A stretch of 64,000 bases of DNA from assembly GCF_000733295.1 (NCBI RefSeq), contig NZ_JPMI01000232.1, positions 27,574-91,573 on the forward strand. The letters are read 5' to 3'. This document shows, piece by piece, positions 8,811 through 17,041 of the stretch (position 1 is its first letter; each line of letters starts with the position of its first letter). The notes under the pieces were generated by a model that saw nothing but the letters and a program-made list of their open reading frames with translations, was not told the origin of the DNA and ran no database searches. Made by a program: the position numbers and the translations under genes. Source of the DNA: Archangium violaceum Cb vi76. GTDB taxonomy: Bacteria > Myxococcota > Myxococcia > Myxococcales > Myxococcaceae.

Positions 8811-10040
8811 TCAGCGAGGGCCGCTGGCACGAGCCTCGTGCCCTCCCGCCACGTAGTGCTCGCGGATGAAGGCGTCCAGCAGGTCGAAGGCGGTGGCGAG
8901 GATGTCCTCCGGCGGGAGGAACACCACCCGGAAGTGCTGGGTGCCCGCCTTCTGCCCGAAGCCGCTGCCGTGGACGAAGAGCACGCCCGTCTCGCGCAGC
9001 AGCGACAGCACGAACTGCTCGTCGTCCGTCACGCCGGGCAGTTGGAGGCGGACCATCGCGTAGAAGGCGGAGTCGGGCTCCACCATGGACAGGCCGGGAA
9101 TGGCGTTGATGCGGCGGACGGTGAGGTCGCGCCGTGAGCGCATCCGCTTCATCATCTCCGGGATGTGGTCCTGCGGCCCCTCCAGCGCGGGCTGGATGGT
9201 GTACTGCTGCGGACTGGGCGCGCACAGCCGGGCATCCGCCAGCCGCATCACCGCGCTCTTGAGCGCCGGCATGAGGTGCGAGTTGCAGAAGACGAGCCAC
9301 CCCATGCGCCAGCCACAAGCGAGGTACGCCTTGGACATGCCATTGAAGGTGATGATGGGCACGTCCGTGGCCAGCGACGCGGTGGGCGTGTGGTCCTTGT
9401 CGTAGAGCAGCTTGTCGTAGATTTCGTCGGAGAGGATGACGAGCCCGCGCCGCCGGGCGATCTCCAGCAGCCCCTCGAGCACCTTGCGGTCGAGCACCGC
9501 GCCCGTGGGGTTGTTGGGGTTGCACAGCAGGAGCGCGCGGGTGCCGGGAGTGCACAGCGCGTCGATCTCCTCCAGGTCCAACGTCCAGCCGTGCTCCTCG
9601 TCCAGGGTGTAGGGCACGCCCTGGGCGCTCAGCTTGGCCATGAGGGCGTTGTAGAGCGGGTAACCGGGGCAGGGCAGCAGCACGCGCTCGCCGGGCTCCA
9701 GCAGGGCCGTGAGGGCCAGCTCGAGCGCCTCGCTGACGCCACTGGTGACCACCACGTCCGAGGGGTTGATGCCGGGGATGCCGGTGCGCGTGCACTCGCG
9801 GGCGATGGCCTCTCGCGCGGCGGGGATGCCCGCCGAGGGCGCGTAGCCGTTGTGGCCGTCGCGCATCGCGCGGTGCACCGCCTCGATGAGGTGCGGCGGC
9901 GTCTGGAAGTCGAACTTCAGCGGGTCGCCGATGTTCAGGAAGAGGATGCGCTGGCCCTGGGCTTCCAGGCGGCTCGCCTCGGCCACGACGTTGCGGATGG
10001 CGTATCGGACGTTTTCGATGTGCCTGGCGGCGCGAATCAC
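8811..10040 (-). CDS. Class I pyridoxal-phosphate aminotransferase (alanine aminotransferase-like)
   Basis: A 409-aa fold-type I aminotransferase. 'NIGDPLKFDFQTP', 'NPNNPTGAVL' and 'SDEIYDKLLYD' are the substrate and cofactor motifs, and K237 in 'NGMSKAYLACGWRMGW' is the Schiff-base lysine. The sequence resembles the AlaA/alanine transaminase group of class I enzymes, which transfer amino groups between alanine (or an aromatic donor) and 2-oxoglutarate. The GTG at 10040 is chosen because GAGG lies 6 nt upstream and family homology begins at 'IRAARHIENV'. An upstream in-frame GTG at 10127 would add 29 low-complexity residues. The region upstream holds tandem inverted repeats that could also act on this gene. 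Confidence 0.88.
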   Translation of the reverse strand: MIRAARHIENVRYAIRNVVAEASRLEAQGQRILFLNIGDPLKFDFQTPPHLIEAVHRAMRDGHNGYAPSAGIPAAREAIARECTRTGIPGINPSDVVVTSGVSEALELALTALLEPGERVLLPCPGYPLYNALMAKLSAQGVPYTLDEEHGWTLDLEEIDALCTPGTRALLLCNPNNPTGAVLDRKVLEGLLEIARRRGLVILSDEIYDKLLYDKDHTPTASLATDVPIITFNGMSKAYLACGWRMGWLVFCNSHLMPALKSAVMRLADARLCAPSPQQYTIQPALEGPQDHIPEMMKRMRSRRDLTVRRINAIPGLSMVEPDSAFYAMVRLQLPGVTDDEQFVLSLLRETGVLFVHGSGFGQKAGTQHFRVVFLPPEDILATAFDLLDAFIREHYVAGGHEARASGPR

Positions 10041-10140
10041 GGGAATCCTCGGCAAGGGTCGCTGTCTATGTAGCAACAGCCCTCGTCCCGCGGTGCTGGA
10101 GCTTCTCCCCGGTGCGGCGGACGACACGGGAGAAGGCGGG

Positions 10141-10178
10141 TGTCCGGATTCAGGACAGCGGTGCCCGATTTTGGGACA
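10141..10178. promoter_or_regulatory. Tandem TGTCC-N7-GGACA inverted repeats (candidate enhancer for a sigma-54 activator)
   Basis: The first site is TGTCC (10141-10145), 7 nt, GGACA (10153-10157). The second is TGCCC (10162-10166), 7 nt, GGACA (10174-10178). Their centres (10149 and 10170) are 21 bp apart, two helical turns, the spacing expected for cooperative binding of dimeric NtrC-type activators. They lie about 145-180 bp upstream of the -24/-12 promoter at 10323. They also lie about 100 bp upstream of the divergent aminotransferase gene, so regulation of that gene is possible too. Confidence 0.6.
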
Positions 10179-10322
10179 GTGGCGAATTTCGCCTATAAAC
10201 CCCTGAAATATCGATGGATTCAGGCGAATTTGTCACGACGCGTTACATTCCCCAGATGGGAAGTGGAGTCCTGACGCACCGGGTCGGTTTTGGACTCCTA
10301 GCAATATCGAGCGCTTGGCCGC

Positions 10323-10338
10323 TGGCACGCTGAGTGCT
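10323..10338 (+). promoter_or_regulatory. Sigma-54 (-24/-12) promoter
   Basis: TGGCACGCTGAGTGCT matches the sigma-54 consensus TGGCACGnnnnTTGCW with one mismatch. GG at 10324-10325 and GC at 10336-10337 are separated by exactly 10 bp, as required. It points rightwards into an interval with no protein-coding gene on that strand, ending at the intrinsic terminator at 10402-10450. Transcription would start near 10349. Confidence 0.7.
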
Positions 10339-10348
10339 TAAGAGAGGC

Positions 10349-10450
10349 CTACACCAAGGCGCGGGCCGTCAACTCCTCCTCCTCTGACGTCACGCGTGGT
10401 GAGCGGCGGATGAGCCTCCCCAGAGGGCTCCTCCGTCGCTGTTTTTTTTT
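10349..10450 (+). ncRNA. Candidate small RNA, sigma-54 dependent (about 100 nt)
   Basis: Bounded on the left by a near-consensus -24/-12 promoter (10323-10338) and on the right by a 15-bp GC-rich stem followed by nine T. No open frame with a ribosome site lies between them, so an untranslated RNA is the simplest reading. The exact 5' end is inferred from the promoter (about 12 nt after the -12 GC). A developmental small RNA driven by a sigma-54 promoter is known in Myxococcus xanthus (Pxr), so this class has precedent. Identity to Pxr is not claimed, as I could not compare sequences. Confidence 0.6.
10402..10450 (+). terminator. Strong intrinsic terminator
   Basis: The left arm 10402-10416 pairs with 10426-10440 over 15 bp, with one G-T pair and one mismatch, around a 9-nt loop. 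The stem is followed by G and nine consecutive T (10442-10450). T runs this long are rare in this GC-rich sequence, and the orientation is rightward. Confidence 0.8.
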
Positions 10451-10464
10451 GCGGGCCAGGCGGG

Positions 10465-10952
10465 TCAGGACTCGAAGAGTTCCTGCACGGACCGCACGGA
10501 CACGGCCTTGCGGAGCCAGTGCTTGAGCTGCTTGAGCTCGGTGCAGACGGCGATGCGCTGGCGGGACTGCTCGTCCACCTGGAGGCCTCGGGCTTCAAGT
10601 ACCTCCAACAAGGCGATCATCTCTCCCTCTTGGAGTCCTTCCTGGCGGCCCTCTTGGCGGCCTTCTTCACGTCCCTGCGCGAGGTACCGCCGGGCGAACT
10701 CGCTCTGGTACTCGTAGGTGCCACTGCTCATCAGTGCCTCCAGGGCGGTGCGTGCCGCGTCGTTCAACGAGTACATCACCAGGTCAAAATAGAAGCGTGC
10801 CCGCTCGTCATCAATCCCCACCAGACCGGGCAGTACCGCCTCGGCGATAGCCGCTCCCCGCTCGCCCTGTCCGTGTCCCGCAGCAACTCGGCCGCCAGGG
10901 CCGGGCGGTTGCGGAACAGCTCCAGAAGGGCCTCGTGACGGAGGGATGGCAT
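10465..10952 (-). pseudogene. Internally deleted Rpn-family (recombination-promoting nuclease/putative transposase) relic
   Basis: The reading begins at ATG 10952 with 'MPSLRHEALLELFRNRPALAAELLRD', the usual N-terminus of a large Rpn/PD-(D/E)XK-type family in Cystobacterineae. Near 10860-10870 the frame changes, and the other frame continues with the family's C-terminus: 'AEAVLPGLVGIDDERARFY', 'ALMSSGTYEYQSEFARRYL' and a Glu/Gly/Arg repeat 'REEGRQEGRQEGLQEGE'. The central catalytic domain, normally about 150 aa, is absent. The simplest explanation is an internal deletion joining the two ends out of frame, leaving an inactive remnant. The C-terminal part alone can be read from 10980, but it would begin with nonsense sequence. 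Confidence 0.65.
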
Positions 10953-10960
10953 GCGACAGC

Positions 10961-10983
10961 CATGTGACTCCATGAGTCACATG
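10961..10983. promoter_or_regulatory. Perfect 10-bp inverted repeat between Rpn relic and RND operon
   Basis: CATGTGACTC (10961-10970), spacer CAT, GAGTCACATG (10974-10983). It lies immediately upstream of the relic's start and downstream of the leftward RND operon. There is no T tract, so an operator is as likely as a terminator hairpin. Confidence 0.4.
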
Positions 10984-11034
10984 ACTGTCAATAGCCGGGT
11001 TGACTCAAGAAGTAGTCCCGAGGCGACCTCCAGC

Positions 11035-14000
11035 TCACGCCGGACGATGCGTCCGTCCACCCTCGCCTGGAGTGGGAGGCGGGGTGCCCTGCTCGTGGCG
11101 CTTGAGCAGCTTCGTCCGGGCCGTCTCCACCAACGTGTACAGCACGGGGATGAAGATGAGGTTGACGAAGGTGGACAGCAGCATGCCGCCGAACACCGCC
11201 GTGCCCAGCGACTTGCGCGAGGCGGCGCCCGCGCCCGTGGCCAGCACCAGCGGCACCACGCCCAGCAGGAACGCGAAGGACGTCATGATGATGGGCCGCA
11301 GCCGCGTGTCCGCCGCCTGGATGGCCGCCTCCACCACGCTCTTGCCCTGATGGCGCAGCTGCTCGGCGAACTCCACGATGAGCACCGCGTTCTTGCTGGA
11401 CAGGCCCACCAGCATCAGCAGACCGACCTGACAGAACACGTCATTGGCGAGCCCTCGCAGCGACTGGAATCCGAGCGCGCCGAGGATGGCCACCGGCACC
11501 GCCAGCATGATGACGAAGGGCAGGGCGAAGCTCTCGTACTGCGCCGACAGCACCAGGAAGACGAAGACGACGCCCAGGGCGAAGATGAGCAGCACCTTGC
11601 CCGCGGACTGCTTCTGCTCGAGCGACAGGCCCGTCCACTCGAAGGTGAAGCCGGCCGGCAGTCCCTGGCGGGCCACGGCCTCCATGGCCTCCAGCGCCTG
11701 GCCCGTGCTGACACCGGGCGCGCCCTGGCCGTTGATGGTGGCCGAGCGGAACAGGTTGTAGTGCTGGATGTTCTGCGCGGTGGTGACGGGCTCCACCTTC
11801 ACCAGGCTCTCCAGCGGCACCATCTGCCCCTGCGCCGTGCGCACGTAGAAGGCGGAGATGTCCTTGGGCTCGTTGCGGAAGGGCATGGCCGCCTGCACGT
11901 AGACGCGGTAGACGCGGTTGGCGAAGGTGAAGTCATTCACGTAGCTGCTGCCCATGTAGACCTGCAGCGTGGAGTACAGCGCGTCCAGCGACACGCCGAG
12001 CGCCTTGGCCTTCTCCCGGTCCACCGACACGTTGAGCAGCGGGGTGCTCGCCGTATACGAGGAGAAGACACCGCGCAGATCCGGCGACTGGTTGGCCCGT
12101 CCCGCGAGCTGCTGCGTGGCCGCCGCGAGCTCCTCCAGCGTGTGGTTGCCCAGCTGGTCCTCCAGGACGAACTCGAAGCCCCCCACGCTGCCCACGCCGC
12201 GGATGGTGGGCGGCTGGAAGGCCAGCACCCGCGCTCCGGGAATGCCGGCGAAGGGCCCGCGCAGCCGGTTGACCAGCCCGGCCACGCTCTGCTCCTTCTC
12301 CTCGCGCTCCTCCCACGGGTGGAGGTTGACGAAGAGGACGCCGTAGTTGGGGCCGGTGCCCAGCAGCGAGAAGCCTCCCACGGTGAAGATGTCCGCCACC
12401 TCCTTCTGCTGGCGCAGCACCTCCTCCGCCTGGATGAGCACCTGCCGCGTGTAGTCCAGCGACGTGCCCTCCGGGCCCTGGATGGCGACGATGAGGTAGC
12501 CCTGGTCCTCCTCGGGGATGAAGCCGGTGGGGGTCAGGCGGTAGAGCAGCGCCGTGACGCCCAGGAGCACCACGAAGACGCCCAGCACCACCCAGCGCAT
12601 GCCCGGCAGCAGCAGCTTGCCCAGGAAGCGCGCGTAGCCGCGCCGGAAGGCATCCATCGCCTGGTCCACCCAGCGGAAGAAGCGCCACTTCTGTCCCTCG
12701 TGCGCGCGCAGCAGCCGGGCGCACAGCGCGGGAGACAGCGTGAGGGCCACCAGGGCGGACAGGCTGATGGAGAAGGCCAGCGTGAGCGCGAACTGCCGGT
12801 AGATGGTGCCCGTGGTGCCCGGGAAGAAGGACACCGGGACGAACACCGCCGAGAGCACCAGGGCGATGGCCACCACCGCGCGGCCCACCTGCTTCATGCT
12901 CCGGTGCGACGCCTCGCGCGCGTCCACGTTCTCCTCCACCATGACGCGCTCGACGTTCTCGATGACCACGATGGCGTCATCCACCACCAGGCCCGTGGCC
13001 AGGGTCAGGCCGAAGAGCGTCAGCGTGTTGAGCGAGAAGCCGAACGCGCTCACGAAGGCGAAGGTGCCCACCAGCGACACCGGCAGCGTCGTGGCCACCA
13101 CGAGGATGCTGCGCCAGCCGTGCAGGAAGAGGAAGATGACGAGGATGACCAGGACGATGGCTTCCGCCAGCGTCTTGAGCACCTCCTCGATGGAGGCCTG
13201 CACCGCCGCGGTGGTATCGAAGGCCCTCTCGTAGACCATGCCCGGCGGGAAGTGGGCCTTCAGCCGCTCCAGCTCCGCCACCACGCCCTCGCGCACCTCC
13301 AGCGCGTTGGAGCCGGGGAGCTGGAAGATGCCCAGGCCCACCGCGTCCCGGCCGTTGAAGCGCAGCAGCTGGTTGTAGTTCTCCGCCCCCAGCTCCACCC
13401 GGCCCACGTCCTTCATCCGCACCAGCGTGCCGTCCTCGCCGCGCTGCAGGACGATGTCCCCGAACTGCTCCGGCGTGGACAGCTGGCCGAGCACCTGCAC
13501 GTTGATTTGATACGTCTGCCCCTGCGGCGAGGGAGGCTGGCCCACCTGTCCCGCGGCCACCTGCACGTTCTGCTCGCGCAGTGCGCCCACCACGTCCTGC
13601 GCGGTGAGGCCCCGGCTCGCCAGCTTCGTGGGGTCCAACCACAGCCGCATGGCGAAGCGGCGCTCGCCGAAGATGCGCACGTCGCCCACGCCCTTCACGC
13701 GCAGCAGCGCGTCACGGATGTAGACGTCCGCGTAGTTGCTGAGGAAGCCCGTGTCGTAGCGCTGCGCCTCGTCATACAGGCCGAAGGACATGAGCAGCTG
13801 CGATTGCGTCTTGTTGATGGTGATGCCCAGCGCGTTCACCTCGGAGGGCAGCCGCGCCGAGGCGGTGGCCACCCGGTTCTGCACGTCCACCGCGGCGACG
13901 TCCAGGTCCCGGTCCGGCTCGAAGGTGACGGTGATGGTGCTGGTGCCGTTGTTGCTGCTGGTGGAGGAGATGTAGCGCATCCCCTCCAGGCCGTTGAGCT

Positions 14001-14205
14001 GGCGCTCCAGCACCGTCGTCACCGCGCTCTCCACCACCTCGGCGGAAGCGCCGATGTACGTGGACGTCACGCTCACCTGCGGCGCCGCGAGCTCCGGGTA
14101 CTGCTCCACGGGCAGGCTGGGAATGGAGATGGCGCCCACCAGCGTGATGAGGATGGAGAGGACGCTGGCAAAGATGGGCCGGCGGATGAAGAAGTCGGAG
14201 AACAT
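11035..14205 (-). CDS. RND multidrug efflux inner-membrane pump (HAE1/AcrB type)
   Basis: A 1056-aa protein, the normal length for the hydrophobe/amphiphile efflux family. It starts 'MFSDFFIRRPIFASVLSIL' like AcrB. The proton-relay aspartates are D409-D410 in 'GLVVDDAIVV', and the conserved lysine is K938 in 'GLSSKNAVLIVEFA'. Twelve membrane segments and two large periplasmic loops are apparent. The trimeric pump exports drugs, dyes or other small molecules using the proton gradient. The start codon is 6 nt after the adaptor gene stop, so it is the last gene of an OMF-MFP-RND operon. Substrate cannot be predicted. Confidence 0.95.
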   Translation of the reverse strand: MFSDFFIRRPIFASVLSILITLVGAISIPSLPVEQYPELAAPQVSVTSTYIGASAEVVESAVTTVLERQLNGLEGMRYISSTSSNNGTSTITVTFEPDRDLDVAAVDVQNRVATASARLPSEVNALGITINKTQSQLLMSFGLYDEAQRYDTGFLSNYADVYIRDALLRVKGVGDVRIFGERRFAMRLWLDPTKLASRGLTAQDVVGALREQNVQVAAGQVGQPPSPQGQTYQINVQVLGQLSTPEQFGDIVLQRGEDGTLVRMKDVGRVELGAENYNQLLRFNGRDAVGLGIFQLPGSNALEVREGVVAELERLKAHFPPGMVYERAFDTTAAVQASIEEVLKTLAEAIVLVILVIFLFLHGWRSILVVATTLPVSLVGTFAFVSAFGFSLNTLTLFGLTLATGLVVDDAIVVIENVERVMVEENVDAREASHRSMKQVGRAVVAIALVLSAVFVPVSFFPGTTGTIYRQFALTLAFSISLSALVALTLSPALCARLLRAHEGQKWRFFRWVDQAMDAFRRGYARFLGKLLLPGMRWVVLGVFVVLLGVTALLYRLTPTGFIPEEDQGYLIVAIQGPEGTSLDYTRQVLIQAEEVLRQQKEVADIFTVGGFSLLGTGPNYGVLFVNLHPWEEREEKEQSVAGLVNRLRGPFAGIPGARVLAFQPPTIRGVGSVGGFEFVLEDQLGNHTLEELAAATQQLAGRANQSPDLRGVFSSYTASTPLLNVSVDREKAKALGVSLDALYSTLQVYMGSSYVNDFTFANRVYRVYVQAAMPFRNEPKDISAFYVRTAQGQMVPLESLVKVEPVTTAQNIQHYNLFRSATINGQGAPGVSTGQALEAMEAVARQGLPAGFTFEWTGLSLEQKQSAGKVLLIFALGVVFVFLVLSAQYESFALPFVIMLAVPVAILGALGFQSLRGLANDVFCQVGLLMLVGLSSKNAVLIVEFAEQLRHQGKSVVEAAIQAADTRLRPIIMTSFAFLLGVVPLVLATGAGAASRKSLGTAVFGGMLLSTFVNLIFIPVLYTLVETARTKLLKRHEQGTPPPTPGEGGRTHRPA

Positions 14206-14211
14206 GGGTGC

Positions 14212-15432
14212 TCACTTCCCCCCGTCCGGGCTCGGAGCCGTCCCCGCGTCCGTCCTCGCGTCTGCGACTCCACCCGTGCCAGCGTCCGCGCCGCCGCCCA
14301 CGCCGGAGCCATCGCCCGGCAGCTGCTCCGCGGGTTGGGGCTGGATGGGCTGTCCATCCCGTAGCTGCTGGAGCGAACCGACGATGACCTGCGTTCCCGG
14401 CTCCAGGCCCTCCAGCAGCTCGTAGTAGTTGCCCTGGAGCCCGCCCAGCTTCACCGGCCGGCGCTGCGCCACCATGGGTCCGCCATCGCCCTGCACCGCC
14501 ACCATGGCGAAGAACTGGCTGCTCTGCTGTGTCACCGCGAAGGTGGGCAGCCGCAGTGCCTCGCGCGTGGCGTACACCACCTGGGTGTGCACCACCTGGC
14601 CGGCGCGCAGGCCCTGTGTGTTGTCGAAGGCCGCCTTCAGCTCCACCAGCTGCGTGCGCGGGTCGGGCGTGGGCGCCACGAAGAAGACGGGGGCGCTCAC
14701 CACCGGCTGGCCCTCGCCGTCCAGCACCTCCAGCCGCGTGCTGCCTGGCTTCACCTCCGAGGCGCGCTCGGGCGGCACCGAGACGGAGAGCTCCAGCGCC
14801 CGGCTCTGGTCCACGTTCGTCAGCGCCGTCTGCGGTGTGACGTAGTCGCCCACCTTCACGGGGATGTCGCCCATCACACCCGCGAAGGGCGCCTCCACCC
14901 GGTAGTAGCCGAGCTCCACCTGCTGCGCCTGCAGCTGCGCCTCCGCCGAGCGCGCGCTGGCCTCGGCCGCCGCCGCCTGGGCCACCGCCTGCTCATAGTC
15001 CTGCCGGCTCATGAGTCCCTCGCGCAGCAGTTGCTCGGCGCGCTTCCGGGTGCTGCGCGCGAACTCCCGCTGGGCCAGGGCCGAGGCGCGCTGGGCCCGG
15101 GCGCTCCGCACGCCCGCGCGCTCGCGCCTCGGGTCCACCTCCAGCAGCAACTGCCCCTCCTTCACCACCTGGCCCGGCTTCACCGAGATGCGCTGCACGT
15201 AGCCGGCCACCTGGGGGAAGACGGTGATGCTTCGGCGGGAGATGAGCGTGCCCAGGTACTCACCCGTGTCGCGCACCGGGCCCGGCCGCAGCTCCATCAC
15301 CTCCACCGGCAGGGGCTGTCCGCCGCCTCCCGGGCCGCCGGCTCCGCCCTGGGGGCCTCCCTGTCCTTGTGTTCGCCCGCACCCGGCCAGGGCCAGGGCC
15401 GCCAGCCACACTCCCCACCTCACCAGTCGCAT
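14212..15432 (-). CDS. RND periplasmic adaptor (membrane fusion protein), lipoprotein
   Basis: A 406-aa protein with the lipobox LAGC (Cys18), so probably anchored to the inner membrane. The order of a beta strand/lipoyl segment ('PQVAGYVQRISVKPGQVV'), an alpha-helical hairpin with many Ala/Arg/Gln ('QRASALAQREFARSTRKRA'), a second lipoyl half ('VEAPFAGVMGDIPVKVGDY') and beta-barrel domains is standard for AcrA-type adaptors. The C-terminal tail (about 370-406) is Gly/Asp/Ala-rich and probably disordered. Its ATG lies inside the last codons of the outer-membrane gene (13-nt overlap), which indicates translational coupling. Confidence 0.93.
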   Translation of the reverse strand: MRLVRWGVWLAALALAGCGRTQGQGGPQGGAGGPGGGGQPLPVEVMELRPGPVRDTGEYLGTLISRRSITVFPQVAGYVQRISVKPGQVVKEGQLLLEVDPRRERAGVRSARAQRASALAQREFARSTRKRAEQLLREGLMSRQDYEQAVAQAAAAEASARSAEAQLQAQQVELGYYRVEAPFAGVMGDIPVKVGDYVTPQTALTNVDQSRALELSVSVPPERASEVKPGSTRLEVLDGEGQPVVSAPVFFVAPTPDPRTQLVELKAAFDNTQGLRAGQVVHTQVVYATREALRLPTFAVTQQSSQFFAMVAVQGDGGPMVAQRRPVKLGGLQGNYYELLEGLEPGTQVIVGSLQQLRDGQPIQPQPAEQLPGDGSGVGGGADAGTGGVADARTDAGTAPSPDGGK

Positions 15433-16859
15433 GCCGCCTCCACCAGGAACGCCTCGATTCGCGCCTGGAACACCTGGAACTCCCTCACCACCAGGTTCAG
15501 CTCCGCCTGCCGCAGCGCCGCCGCGGACACCACCAGGTCCTGGCTCGTCCCGGTGCCCACCTCGAAGGATCGGCGGGTGAGCCGGTCGTTCTCCGCCGCC
15601 AGCTCCCGGTTCCGTGTGGCGATCTCCAGCTCCGCCTCCGCCACGCCCACCTCGCGCCGCGTCTGCCTCACCTCGACCGTGGCCCCGCGCTGCCTGGCCA
15701 CCACGTCCTGGCGCGTCGCCTCCTCCTGGGCCCGTGCCTGCCGCACGCGGCCTCCGCGCGCGCCTCCTTCATAGAAGGGCAGGGTGAGCACCGCGCCGAT
15801 GTTCCAGACGGGCACCCGCGCGAAGCCCGGGTCCACCGTGAATCCAAACACCGTGCTCTGCGCCGCGAGCGTGGGCAGGTACTGCGCCTGGGCCGCCGAC
15901 ACGTCGTGCCCGGCCGCTTCCAGTTGCGCGCGCGACGCCGCGAGGTCCGGCCGCTGCTCCAACGCCTGGAGGTTCTGGCACTGCGCCCGGCCGCGATTCA
16001 GCAGCTCCTCCAGGGACACGCCGTGCGTCAGCCCCACCGGCTGCTCCTGGCCCAATATCAGCGCCAGGGTATCCCTCGCCTGCAGCAGCGTGTTGTCCCC
16101 GGACACCACCAACGAGCGTGCCGACTCCGCGTCCTGCCGCAGGCGGACGACGTCCAACTGGGTGCCAGCCCCCAGCTCCAACCTCCGCTCGGCCAGCGCC
16201 AGCCGCTCCAGTGCGGAGCGCAGGTTGACGCGGTTCACCTCGGAGAGCCGCTCGGAGGAGGCCACCCGCGCCAGCGCCCGGGCGAGCGCCCCGGTGAGTT
16301 GGCGCCGCGTCTCCTCCAGTGACAGCCCGGCGGCGCGGCGGGAGGCGTTGGCCGAGCGCAGGGATTGAATGGCGCTCCAGTCGAGCAGGGGAAGGGAGGC
16401 CGTCACCGTGGCGGTGGCCAGGGGCGCGGTGGGCCGCTGGCCGTCACCCCCGCCCGCGCCGACGCCTCCACCGATGCCGCCTCCACCGATGCCGCCCCCG
16501 ATGAAGGCCGTCGAGGGGTCGAGCACGTTGTATTGGACACCCGCCGAGCCGTTGAGGGTGGGCAGCAGTCCGGCGAGCGCCACGCGCCGCAGTCCCGCGG
16601 CGGACTCCACCCGGGCCAGCGCGGCGCGCAGGTCCGTGGATTGCTGGCGCAGGAGCGCGAGCGCCTCGTCCCAGGAGCCCACCTGCATCGGAGCCGGAGA
16701 CACGGGCTCGAGCAGCGGGTCGGAGACCTCGGGCTGGAAGGGCGGGGACACGGGCGCGGGCTGCCGCGGCGGAGCAGTCCCCGGTCCGGTCTGGGCGGGC
16801 AGGGCACCGGCGGGAAGGCCGGCGTGCCAGAGCAGGGCTGTGAGCAGGAGGGCGGTCAT
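15420..16859 (-). CDS. TolC-family outer membrane efflux protein
   Basis: A 479-aa protein with a signal peptide when started at ATG 16859 ('MTALLLTALLWHAGLPAGA'); an in-frame ATG at 16916 would add 19 basic residues before the signal. The two long helical repeats of the outer membrane factor family are visible ('ALLRQQSTDLRAALARVESA' and 'AQEEATRQDVVARQRGATVE'), separated by strand segments. Near residues 140-165 there is a Gly-rich stretch ('FIGGGIGGGGIGGGVGAGGG'), unusual for TolC proteins and probably a surface or periplasmic loop. It is first in the efflux operon. The paired palindromes at 16941 and 17002 lie directly upstream. Confidence 0.9.
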   Translation of the reverse strand: MTALLLTALLWHAGLPAGALPAQTGPGTAPPRQPAPVSPPFQPEVSDPLLEPVSPAPMQVGSWDEALALLRQQSTDLRAALARVESAAGLRRVALAGLLPTLNGSAGVQYNVLDPSTAFIGGGIGGGGIGGGVGAGGGDGQRPTAPLATATVTASLPLLDWSAIQSLRSANASRRAAGLSLEETRRQLTGALARALARVASSERLSEVNRVNLRSALERLALAERRLELGAGTQLDVVRLRQDAESARSLVVSGDNTLLQARDTLALILGQEQPVGLTHGVSLEELLNRGRAQCQNLQALEQRPDLAASRAQLEAAGHDVSAAQAQYLPTLAAQSTVFGFTVDPGFARVPVWNIGAVLTLPFYEGGARGGRVRQARAQEEATRQDVVARQRGATVEVRQTRREVGVAEAELEIATRNRELAAENDRLTRRSFEVGTGTSQDLVVSAAALRQAELNLVVREFQVFQARIEAFLVEAACDW

Positions 16860-16940
16860 GAACGGACCGCCCACATTGCTGCCTGCCCCACCGCGTTGCC
16901 TCCGACTGGAGGACATTCATGACACCGCAGGACACTGCGG

Positions 16941-17021
16941 GTGCTCGCTAGCGAGCACTTGCGTCACCCTGGAGCAGGAATGCGACAGCGGAGCGAGGCG
17001 GATGCTCGCCAGTGGGCACTT
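16941..17021. promoter_or_regulatory. Two related palindromic operator candidates upstream of the efflux operon
   Basis: GTGCTCGCTAGCGAGCAC (16941-16958) is a perfect 18-bp palindrome. A related, imperfect copy, ATGCTCGCCAGTGGGCACTT, lies at 17002-17021 and matches the extended first site at 16 of 20 positions. The sites are 61 bp apart and 82 bp upstream of the outer-membrane gene start. The pattern is that of a TetR- or MarR-type repressor binding twice. No such regulator gene is adjacent. Confidence 0.55.
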
Positions 17022-17041
17022 CGGCCGCCGGTGTCCCGGCG

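Noticed and set aside
8825..8842. TGGCACGAG...CTCGTGCC as a second sigma-54 promoter
   Set aside because: There is no GC at the correct 10-bp spacing from GG. It is instead an inverted repeat inside the end of the aminotransferase gene, possibly a terminator stem between convergent genes, but without a T tract.
10349..10450. Naming the RNA candidate as Pxr
   Set aside because: I could not compare with the Pxr sequence, and I do not see a long cytosine run that I associate with it; neighbours also give no support.
10951..14364. A 1137-codon open frame antisense to the RND pump
   Set aside because: It is an arginine/histidine/glutamine-rich shadow of the RND gene, whose own frame has all catalytic residues; it has no motifs or ribosome site.
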